Below are positions 34,386-46,300 of a stretch of DNA of 64,000 nt, one piece after another (the stretch's first letter is position 1; every line of letters starts with the position of its first letter). The notes under the pieces were generated by a model, which was not told where the DNA came from, did not search any database, and worked only from the letters and a program-made list of their open reading frames with translations. Origin of the DNA: Tribonema minus (lineage: Eukaryota > Sar > Xanthophyceae > Tribonematales > Tribonemataceae); contig JAFCMP010000468.1 of NCBI GenBank assembly GCA_017506865.1, positions 186,001-250,000 of the forward strand, written 5' to 3'. Both the position numbers and the translations under genes were made by a program.

Positions 34386-37300
34386 ATGAAGCAAGATAGG
34401 AAGAGCGATCATGGTGCTGCCACAGTGGACGCAGCAGTCAGAGGTGGATGCATGCTGATGCTGCTGGCTCTGTTACAGAGGGGGTCCACTTTTGGCCTCA
34501 ACCTTCTCCTGCAGAGATCGCTGCTGGGATCCAAGGATTCCTCTTTCGAGGCATTTGGAGCAGCAAGGCAAGACAAGTCTGCAAGATGCACCCCGCCTTA
34601 CTCAGATATGAGGCTTCACCGAGTGCTTGAAGCACCACTCCTGCTGAGGACATCCATTTCTTGAGGCGATTTCAAATCGCGGCTAATCAGCTGCTGAAGT
34701 GAAAACCTGTACTGCCGCAATAAGACGTAAATCACATGGAAACTCAATGGAACATTTGATGACGCTCCTCCTTATCTAGTACACATCAGTGCTGGTAGCT
34801 TGTCGTAGCTTTTTTGCCTCGCAGAACCCAGGTTCAGCAGTCATGCTGTGTGTGTTGATCACTGTAATGCACTTGTCCGGACAAGCTCCTGCAGGAATTC
34901 GCTGATGCTGTACTGCATGCGCTTCGCTGCTGCAGCATCACGCTGGAGCTGCTGCTGAGCACGATCCTGTTTGTGAGCCGCGAGCCCTTCAGGCTCGCAC
35001 TCGCACGGGCACGCGGCGACGGCGGCAGCGGCGGCGCCAACGACCTCAGAACGCTCGTCAACGTTGCATGGTGAGAGCCTGTGCCAGGTGGCCTGCTGCA
35101 TACATGCACTAGAGAGTTTTTGCACATATCAACATCGAGCAGTAGACAGCTATTATATAAATATTGCGCGCATACACGCGGCGACGGCGGCAGCGGCGGC
35201 AGTTGCCTTAGGACACTGGTCAACGTTGCATGGTGAGAGCCTACGCAACTTGCGGCGCCAGGAGGTTATTGAGCACATGTACTAGAGAGTTTTCGCACAT
35301 GCCAGGTGGCCTGCTGCATACATGCACTAGAGAGTTTTTGCACATATCAACATCGAGCAGTAGACAGCTATTATATAAATATTGCGCGCATACACGCGGC
35401 GACGGCGGCAGCGGCGGCAGTTGCATTAGGACACTGGTCAACATTGCATGGTGAGAGCCTACGCAACTTGCGGCGCCAGGAGGTTATTGAGGACATGTAC
35501 TAGAGAGTTTTCGCAAATGCCAGCATCGAGCAGTAGACTCAGCTATTGCACACATATACTAGAGGAGTCTCCGCACGTGTCAGCGTGGAGAGGTAGACAC
35601 GCCTAAATCTGCCATGCGCATGTGGCCGTAGCGGGCACAGCATCGTGACCTCAACACGCTCGTCAGCGTCACGACCCCAGCTTTGCACGATGATGCCGCG
35701 GCCAGCGACTTGCAGATGCCGTGAGCTGGCGCAATAGACGCAGCCAACTTACATGCTCTGGCGCCCACGTGTACGCCATCGGTGGCTCGTGCATCCCCAT
35801 GCCCTGTCACTGCGTCGCTGTTTGCCTAAAAGGGTCGCAAAGTGAGGTGCGGCCAGGTCTGGCGCACCGCGTGGAGCGCAGTGGAGGCGAGCGCAGGCCG
35901 ACGCAGCGCGTCTGTGATCAAGGGACCATGCGAGTTGGCGCATGTTTCGACGCAGGCCTGCTCACTGTGTCTGCCGTCGTCCGTTGAGACCTGTCTTGAA
36001 CATGCGGTGGCGCACACCTTATTCGCCCTGCTGTCTGTCACACCTTTGATGAGACTTACTTCAACGTTGAAGTGGCGTGACTTTCCTCGCCACTCTGTCG
36101 CGCTGTGCAGGCTGTCGGTGCCGGTGGGCGCCTGCGTCGCCGCCGCCGTTTGGGCGCTGCACCCCCACCTCCTGTCCCCCGACGCGCTGTCGCGCCCGGG
36201 CATGCACAAGGTGAGGCCGTGCGTCTACTGCTGAGTACATTTGAGCGAGTGCGTGCTCTGTGCTGTTTGGTGCCTGGTCGGTTGAATCTTCAGGAGCCCG
36301 GGCGTTTCGTAACTGACGTGGGAGCGCCCAGTGCCGTGCTATGTGACGACGCCGCGCGGAGGGTTGAACCACACCGAATGCCGCCACCTCCCACCTTCTG
36401 GCGGCAACTTGTTGATGATTAGAGTGCCGCTTGCGGCCCGGATGTCAAGAGCACACACGCAAGCTCCCCGTACCTGGTAATGGAGTGAAACCGTGTAGAG
36501 GGTTTGGCCACGCGAAACGTCGTCGACATGTGACATCACCGCCCCCCGTTCGGCGTTGCGCTCAGACCACTCGAAGCAACTGCCTGCGACGGGCACTTCA
36601 AGAATTGATCGAAGCGCCAGCAGCGACAGTCTGCTGCGCGGGTTGCAGTGTACTTGATGCCCGCGCCTTGCGCACTGTTTCTTCACTCGTTTCCGCACTT
36701 CGCAAGCAGAGAATGTATGCTTCGATATATATATATACATACTTTGCAGTATGGGATATGTACATCAATGTATATATGCGCAGCATATCGTCAGGTCCTG
36801 CAGTGGATCGCCGTTCATGTTCCAGTCTTTGGGCTGCAGCGTGTAGACCGCAATGTTGCCCGCGATGCGGGAGTATGACGGAGTCGATTGCACAAAATCA
36901 TGTGATTCGCATAGAAGCGCACAGTACTCTGGACCAAGCTATAGAAGGATTTTCATTATGATTGTCACATTGCCCGTGCTCTCAGGGCTGAGACATGCTG
37001 CCAATTTCACTGCAGGCGGCGGGCCTCGTGTGCCTGGCAGCAGCGCTGGAGCTGGCGTGCGAGCCAGCAGTGCTCATATTTCAGGTACATGCGCGTATGT
37101 ACATACCTCAAAGTGCGTACTTTGAAGTATCAGCGATGCATACTTTTTGTTGCTTCAAGTAAGCTTCAGAGTGTATGCGTATTGCACGTGTTCACACTTG
37201 AAATGAAACAGGCGTTGCCAATCGAGGCTAAAACTTGCGTTCACATGGAAGCGAACTCATTGAGCCGACGAGCGTTTCCGTGCTCACACAATACTCTGCA

Positions 37301-40300
37301 CAGCGCAACGCCCTATCACCCTCACCCGCCTCATTGCGTGACCAGCTTCCGCGTCAATAATGGCAAATTCTTATTTTTTTCTGTAAGAAGCAAGAAAAGA
37401 TTTAAGAGAAAGCACGCTTTAACGCTGCAGACGCTGCGTATACGGGGTGCGCTGATGAGCATCAAAGAAGACCGAGTGACGGCGAGGATATCGGGTAGAT
37501 CGGGACACAGCTCACTAAACTTCTTGCATGCGCGCTGCTGCCGCTGCCGCTGCCGTGTGCGCGCGCGCAGTGGCGGCTGATGCTGGGCGTGCGCGTGCGC
37601 GCCGAGGCCGCAGCAGTGCTCATCCTGGGCGTGGCCAAGTACCTGCTGGTCACGCGCGCAGGTGCGTGGGCTAGCCGGCCTCGTATATATTCGTCCGCAC
37701 ATACCATACGTACTACCTACAGAGATCTATATACCTCCGAGTATTCAATTATAGCTTGTCAATAATTCAAGGACGAGAAATGAGAGGGGCCAAGTGCGTG
37801 GCGCATCCCCAATGCACGGGATCACAAATCATCCAGAATGATAGAAGTATTATCTAGTGGTACGAATTTGCTCGACCTCGTACTCGACGGGTGCTGGTCA
37901 TGTGCGCAGGTGCGTGGACGAGCCGACCCAATGGTTGGTATTCGGGTTAGGGTTTGAGTTTGGGTTAGTTTCAGGGCTAGGGTTGGCTAAAATTGACTGT
38001 CACCCGCAACGCGCAAATCCTTGATGTGAGCGGGTCTCCATGTAGTGCAAGTCGTTGCGCGCGCATAATTCACCCGATGCGCTGCAACGTCCTACGTGCG
38101 GCTCACGCTTCGCTAGATGTAGCTGTGCCGCTTTGGGCGGAGGCGCCACTCGGGCTGCCCTGACTTGGTTCAAGGCTCGCAGTCCGCAGTGCGCATCATT
38201 GCACCTAGCAGCGGTGCGTGGCACCACGCAGCGGCGCCTTGTCAACCGCTGCTGTGACGCCGCCAGCACGCCGACGACACCTGCCGTGACGCTGACGAGA
38301 CTCTGCATGCGTGCTATCCCGTCCCGCCAGGCCTAGGCGTGGTCGCCTTCGGCTATGCGCAGCTGCTGCACTCGTGCGCGCTCATCGTCGCGTACGCGGC
38401 GGCCGTCACGCGTGAAGTGCGCCAGTCGAGTGTGCGCGTCGCTGCCGCCGCCGCAGCGCTGAGGGGTTCCGAGGGCGCCAGTGCCAAAGGGGATGGCGGC
38501 GGCGCAGGCCCCTTTGGCCGCGCGGCATTCTGGCTGCCGGGTGGCGCGTGGGGGCAAGGGTCGACGCAGCAGGTGGGCTTCGGCAGGATATAATAGTACT
38601 GCACGGTGTGGGGCATGTCAGCAACGCCGCATAGCAACGCACTGCCAGCAGCTGGGTTTGGATGGTTTTCATAGGTTATTGGGTACAAAAATACGCGAGG
38701 CTGGCCGAGTAGCAGGTATGTGCAGGTAGGTACACCAGGCTAGTAGGTATACACACACGCTGGGCTGCTGCGGGGCTTGCTGCAAACACCTCGTCCAGTG
38801 GGAACCTCTCCTGTGCCTCCCGGCGCGTCTCGCGAGTGCACGCACTGCAGCCCCAGCGCGCTGCACCTTGGCAGCATACCAACCAAGGAACTGTGACGCT
38901 GAATCGCGCGATGCTGATGCTTGCAAGATCCTCGCCCTGGTCCTACCCACATAGTCCCAGAATCAGTCGCCTTCTGCTGCGTCATTCTTGCGCCGATATC
39001 ATATGCTTGAAGCAAACAGGATGAGGGGTCTGTCTGGCGTAGACAGAAGCTGAGACGGTGCACAGCGCGCTTATCTCGGCAGATCTATGTGTAATTAACC
39101 TTGAGAGGTGCGCTGCCAAGACGTGGACGCACGCAGGGCGACAGGCCATGCGACGCGGTGCGCCCCGCCGGCGTGCAGGCTTCAGGAGTCATCTCGCAAC
39201 AGCTCTCAGCGCATGACCACGCCAGCGCTCTGTTGGCTAGCCGCACCGCGCCGCTCATGTTTCATGCCGACGCCACATGGCCTGCTTGCTGGTGTTCGTG
39301 CGGCAGCGCTCTATCGGGTTGCTTGCTCCATCGCTAGTCTGGTACTATCTTGTGCTGATGCCGCGCCGCCTGCTGGTCCGTGTGCGCGCGCGCGCAGGTG
39401 CGCCTGGTGGCGCTGCTTGGCGGGCAGAGCGCATTTAAGCACCTGCTCACCGAGGGCGACAAGGTGAGCACGGATTGATGAGGGGCAATACAGCGCACAT
39501 TACAGGATTGCGGGTCAGGTGGAGCGCGCGGGGGGCGTGTGAGTATGGGGCTGGGAGCCGGTACGGGGGCGGGGAGGGGGGGGGTAACATGTCATGAAAC
39601 TCCAGCCTTTGCTCGCTCCATGTCATGAACCTCCAGCCTTCCCTCGCTCCAGCCTTGGGGGGTGGCTACACCACCATGTCATGAGCTCTGCTCACTCCAG
39701 CCTTTGCTCGCATGGGCATAGCATAGGGTTAGGGTTAGGGTTAGGGTTAGGGTTAGGCTAACTCTAACCCTAACCCTAAGTGCCTGAAGGCCATTGTCTC
39801 GCTTGCGTGCTTGTGCTGCTTTTCTGCTGTTACGCCCTCAAGTCCTTCAGAAGCGCGGTGCGATCACGAGCTGGGTAGGGGCGGGCGCGGTGAGCAGGTC
39901 CGAGGAAGTTGGCGGCAACCTTGAACTGCACGAGGAACGGAAATGAATACCACTGAAGACGAAAATTAACCAGCACTGCTGATAATGACATGCCATGGAA
40001 GAGCCAGTAACACGCCAAGAATCGACTGCTGGCGGGAGCTGGAGTGGCGACTGCAATTTCAATGCGATAGGGAAGCAGATGGCACTGCACATGATGGGAC
40101 GTCTCGATAGACCTCGTACCTCGTCAAAATTGTCCCCGCGTCAAGAATTGCCCTAATTGCCCTGAATTAAGTTGATCTATGACATGAGCGCTGCACTGCG
40201 GAAGACAGAAAATTCTTTCCATCTGGTACAGCGCCGAATTTCCAGGCGAACCTGTAATAGCTTGAGCATACAGAGGAAGGCCGTGAACAATCACACAGCA

Positions 40301-43300
40301 ATTTAGTTATTGTTGACAAATTGTTTTGTTCAAGAGCGACAATAATTCATGTGCACGTTTTTTTACTTCTAGATTGAAAAGGTTTGACTGTTGCATGCAC
40401 CCAAGATGACACATACACATGGTCTCAATCTGAATTTTATTTCTCAGTTCTTCTCAGTGCAAGTGAATTCGAGTGATTGCATGTTCTTCTTCAAAGGATT
40501 GAAGCACACAGCCTTTGGAGGCAGATGGCAGTGAACGCGTGCGATGCGCTTCACCAACAAACACTTCGCTGCACGCTTTCAACTTCAAGTCATGCGTACA
40601 TGATTCTGCCTGCAGATAGTGCTCGCACGTGCGCATGGGCACCGGCAGGGCGTCTACGCCATCGCGCACAACTACGGATCCCTGGTGGCACGCCTCGTCT
40701 TCCAGCCCGTCGAGGAGAGCGCGCGGCTCATGTTTGCGCGCCTCGGCAGCAGCGGCGGCGGCAACGGCAGCACCAGCGGCGACGACGGTCACGCAGAGGC
40801 CGATCACAAGGTGTGTGTGCTCTTGCGATTTCAGAGGTGTCCTTGCAGTGCAAAGAATTGGATACATAGCCCGGAGATCGCGCGGCTCATATTTGCGCGC
40901 CTCGGCAGCAGCGGCGGCAGCAGCGGCGGCAGCAGCAGCGGTGGCGGCAGCGATGCAGAGGCCAATCACAAGGTCTGTGTGCTCTTGCCGTTGCGGAGGT
41001 TTCCTTGCGCTACAGAGAGTTGGGTGCATGGATCGGAGAGCACGTATCTCATGTTTGCGCGCCTCGGCAGCAGCGGCGGCAGCAGCAGCGGTGGCGGCAG
41101 CGATGCAGAGGCCGATTACAAGGTCTGTGTGCTCTTGCCGTTGCGGAGGTTTCCTTGCGCTACAGAGAGTTGGGTGCATGGATCGGAGAGCACGTATCTC
41201 ATGTTTGCGCGCCTCGGCAGCAGCGGCGGCAGCAGCAGCGGTGGCGGCAGCGATGCAGAGGACGATCACAAGGTCTGTGTGCTCTTGCCGTTGCGGAGGT
41301 TTCCATGCACTGCAGGGAAGTGATGCACCATCATAATGGATCGGGGCTGATGCAGCCACGTCTGCGCCCGACCTCAGAACGCGTCTTCCTGGTGCCAACC
41401 CGAAAAAAAAAATGTGTACGTTTGAAGTGCTTCAAAGTGTTTATAGACTTAATGACCAGTGCATTTTTCAGGATTTTTTGCCCCTGAGCGCAAATGAAGA
41501 AAGTTAGATTTGTCATGTCTTCAACACAAATTCCTGCCGCAGGCGCGCGCGAAGCTGGGCGAGCTGCTGTCGGTGCCAACCCAACAATTAGAAGTACGTG
41601 TACTTTGATAGTATTTGTTTTTCCTCCAAGCAGTAATGTTATGATTATGTCAGAACACGCGAATGTCTGCCGCAGGCGCAGCTGGCCGACGCCAATTCAA
41701 CAAATAAAAAAATGTGTACTTCTGAAGTTTTATTTTTGCAGCAGTAGCGTTGATAATGATTCAACACGTAAATGCTTGCAACAGGCGCAGCTGGGCGGTG
41801 GCGTCATCTTGCAACAGTAGCGTTAATTATAAAGCAACACGTAAATGCTTGCAACAGGCGCAGCCGGGCGACGCCATCGCAGCAAATAAAAGTATGTGTA
41901 CTGTACTTTGGAGTTTTGTTGTTGAACCAGCAGTGTTGATGATGTTTCAGCACATAATTTCCTGCAACAGGCGCAGCTGGGCGATGCCAGCCCAACAAAT
42001 AAAGATACGTGTACTTTTGAACCAGTAGCGTTAATTTGTTCTTGTACGTAAATGCCTGCCACAGTCGCAGCTGGGCGAGCTGCTGTCGGTGCTCCTCAAG
42101 TCAGTACTCGTCGGCGGCGTATTTGCGGCGCTGGGTTTCCACCTCACAATGCGCCTTCCTGGTGCCAACCCAACGAATACAAGCATGTGCAAGTTTGAAG
42201 TCTCAATTCTAACCAGTAGCTTTAATTACGTTTCTACACACAAATACTTGCTGCAGGCGCAGCTGGGCGAGCTGATGTCGGTGCTCCTCAAGTCGGTGCT
42301 CCTCGTCGGCGGCGCGTTCGCGACACTGGGATTCCACCACTCGCGCGCGCTGCTTTTTCGCCCCTCAAGCGCACATAAATGATTCGATTTCATATTTGTC
42401 TTGATTCATATCTGTCTCGTTTCGACACATACATTCTCTGCCGCAGGCGCAGCTGGCCGAACTGCTGTCGGTGCTGCTCGAGTCAGTGCTCGTCGTCGGC
42501 GGCGTGTTCGCGGCGCTGGGGTTCCACCACAGCGCGCGCTGCTTTTTCGCCCCTCGAGCGCAAATACATGATTTTTCTGTTTGTCTTGGTTCTACGCATA
42601 CATTCGGGCCGCAGGCGCAGCTGGGCGAGCTGCTGTCGGTGCTCCTCAAGTCAGTGCTTCTCGTCGGCGGCGTGTTTGCGGCGCTGGGGTTCCACCACAC
42701 GCGCGCGCTGCTCTCGCTGCTCATGGCGGGGGGGCGCGCGGGGGGCGACGCGACGCTGGGCGAAGTCGCCGACGTCCTGAGCTGGTGAGCTCGTCACATC
42801 ATGTTTATATCTTTCAAGTGCATAGAAGTATTATATCACGGTTATTGGTGGAAGGCACTTGCGGCTAACCATCCCTTATCACCTAGAGCTCTACGATCCT
42901 TTGGTTCGTTTATCACATCACATTGATGATATCACATCACATTGATGAACACAAACTCAGAAGTACCCGTTTCATCTTCGTTTCTGGTGCACTTCGTTGT
43001 TGAACTGCGAAGGTTTTGGCAAATGTATACTAAGAGTACCTTTTTTGAACAGAGAAGGACACCTGTTACTTAGCTTGTGACTCAAGTTGTGACCACAACA
43101 GATGCACTGTGCCGCCATGTCATGTCCGTCAGTGGCAGTGCAGCTTGTGGGACGCGCTCTGAAATGTGGTGTCGTTGAGCTCTGCCAGCGTGTACACATG
43201 CACAAGATATGTGACATGGCATTTAGTGGGCCAGCCTGAAGGCCTGGTGCTGTTTCGTGCCGTGCCGCTGCTGACCTCGCGGACCGTGGGTGCATCGTGC

Positions 43301-46300
43301 TTTTCACAGGCGGCTTAAGTCGGGCCCTTTCTAGGGTGACAACGCATGCTTAGCACCCGTTTGCTATATCTTTGCTATATCATCTTGACGTATGTATAAT
43401 CATCTCGAAGTATGTAGAAATACGGACTCAGAAGTACCTGGTCTGCACTCATATGCTCAAAAACAAAATCCAAAAAATGCACTTGCGTTGAAGTCTGCTT
43501 CAGTTTTCAGGGATCTCATGTAGCTGGCGCAGGCACTGACGCACACGCGCCGCTTCGCTCGCAGGTACTGCCTCTACGTGCCGTGCCTGGCGGTCAACGG
43601 CATGTGCGAGGCTTTCGTCTACGCGCTCGCCGGCGCCGCACAGGTGAGACGACAGCAGGTGGCAGTGCTCCGCGAGTGATACTGCAGCTAATTTGTACAG
43701 TAATGCCCCAACAAAAGCATGTATGATCACCAGCATTGCATCATGCGCCAAGGCCATGCCAGTTCAATGTTGAGGCTGCGCGGCGCCGCGCAGGTGAGAC
43801 GACAGCAGTGGCAGCGCTCCGCAAGTGGGACTGCAGCTGATGAGTACAGTAATACCTCAACAAAAGCATTTATATTCACCAGCATTGCATCCTGCGCCAA
43901 GGGGCATGGCCATGCCAGGTTCGCTGTCAAGGCTGCGTGGAACGGAGCGGACCTTCGTAAGGACAACATTTTCGGCCTGCTTCTGAGTGGTGCTGTGACT
44001 GCCCGCTGCATTTTGTCGCCCGCAGCTGGCCCAAGTTTGGCGATATAGCAATGCCTGATTCCGTAGCGTCGCCACAGAGGAAACATTCTTTCTGATTTAG
44101 TAATCGATAGATGCCGTCGTTCCAGAAAATGAAGAATTTCTGCTTTCTGCATCTCTACACTTATAGGGCTCAGAGAATAAAATAATTAATGTTCTGCATC
44201 TATACACGTATTTACCACTGCTGCTGTGCTGCTGCTGCTGCTGCCGCTGCTGCTGCTGCTGCTTCTGCCGCTGCTGCTGCTGCTGCTGCTGGTGGTGGTG
44301 GTGCTGCTGCTGCTGCTGCTGTGGTGCCGCTGCTCAGGTGTCGGGGCTGAGCCTGAGCGTGCTGGGCTGCTTTGGCGTCTTTGCCGCATCCGCAGGGCCG
44401 CTAATGGCGCACTACGGCACCAGCGGCCTCGTGATGGCCAACTGCTTGGGCAAGTCACAGTGCCAATGCATCTTCAACAGTAGACATGCCATTGTGTACG
44501 GTGACGCGCTACGGCACCAGCGGCCTCTTGATGGCCAACTGCTCAGGCAAGTCGCGGCACTAGTGCATGTTCAACAGTAGACGTGCCGTGCTTGTTCACT
44601 GATGGCGCGTTACGGCACCAGCGGCCTGATGATGGCCATCTGCCTAGGCCAGTCGCAGCACCATTACGTACTTTTATAGAGTAGTACTTAGTAGACATGC
44701 CGAGCGTTGCACAAATTCTCATACGCGTGGCATCAGCGCGGCTCTGGTGATGGCCAACTGCCTACGCAAGTCAACAGCGCCCCAGTGGAACTTCCATGGT
44801 TGCAGATTAAGACATTGTTTCATGCTGCAGCCGGACCTGCGCCTTTGTGATAGCCAACTGCCTAGGCAAGTCACAGGACCCGTAATCTTTGATGGCAGAC
44901 GTGCAGTGGTATGCTGTGACCCTGACAGCTAAGAGCAGGTGACAACCCACAGAGCTCTCGGCTGCTTCTCACTACCCCAGAACGCTAGACCAGTGCGGCA
45001 ACTGCAAGAGATACGGCGAAAACAGAGGTGAGCGCTGCGCACTTGTGCGCAATGGCGCAACTGCGCTTGCAGTCAACCTGAGGGCAGTGCCGCACCTATG
45101 TGCCCCCACAAATCCTCTATTTTCATCAAGCGGTCCCCATGCCGGGCCTGACCCGCAAGACAAGATGGCAATAATCACTCTTTTTCCCAGCCTCAACACC
45201 ACCGTGCCTGAAAGCCTGTCGATGACCTCACAACAGTCCCTTAGGGTGCCGTTGCAGGAGCTGGCGCTGGACATCCGGCTCCAAAGGCACGACATGGGAG
45301 TGACGACTCCTCCTCACTCTCGAATATGCCCCAAAGAGGAACGCTAACCCTACTTGTCACCCTGAGGCAAGCTCGCCGCTGCAGATCTAGAGGTCAGCGC
45401 CATACAAACTACCACACGCAACCGCAGCCTCCGTCGTCGGCGTGCTGGCTCACAGCGCCGCTTTCGTGACCCCCCGTCGCCGCCCCCATCGCCAGGCATG
45501 CTGTTCCGCATCGCCTACAGCGCGCGCTTCATCGTGCGCTTCTTCGGCTCGCCGCGGCCGCTGCTCGGAGCGCTGCCACACCCCGCGGCGGCGCTGGCCT
45601 TTGCGGGCGCCGCCGTCGCCTCAGGTGTGCAAATCGCGTCATCAACCGCTGATGGTTTTATGTAGCAGCGTGCAGCAGGCAACTGAATGAGTCACTTCGG
45701 CCCCGCTTAACTGCTGCTGTTAGAGCGTATACATATGGGGTTTGAAGCGCTGGCCTTCGCGGGCGCCGCTGCCGCCTCAGGTGTGCAAATCGCTTCAAAT
45801 TGCTTTAGTCACTGCTGCTGTTTTCTGAACGCGTGCAGCAGGCTACTGAAGTCGCTTCGATCCGTCAAACTACTGCAGGATGCTTCATGAACCCCTAATG
45901 TTTTTTGGGGGCGGCGCGCAGCCGCTCGCAGGCTACTGAAGGTGTCACTTCGATCGCACTCGACTGCTGCTGTTAGGGCGTATGTATGTGTGTATGTATG
46001 TGTGTAAGTATACGCTTGAGCGCGGCCCCACCTCGCGGCGGCGCTGGCCTTTGTGGGCGCCGCCGTTGCCTCAGGCGTGTTCAACTATCGTTCGGTGCTT
46101 CATGAACCCCTGATGTTTTTTTGGATGGCATGCAGCAGGCTATGCAGCAGGCACACTTCGGTCCCGTTGAACCGCTGCTGCTGGAGCGCGTACAGTTGGG
46201 GGTTGCAGTAAGGCATATACAATACTTTTCAGTGGACAGGTGGTTTGACACTCGTGCATGGCTGCTAATAGGTGCCTGTAATGAGCGCCATTTAGTATTT

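Noticed and set aside
40454-41398. 314-codon minus frame antisense to RFT1 exon 8 and its copies
   Set aside because: Alanine-rich and repetitive; it is the complement of the tandem exon-edge array.
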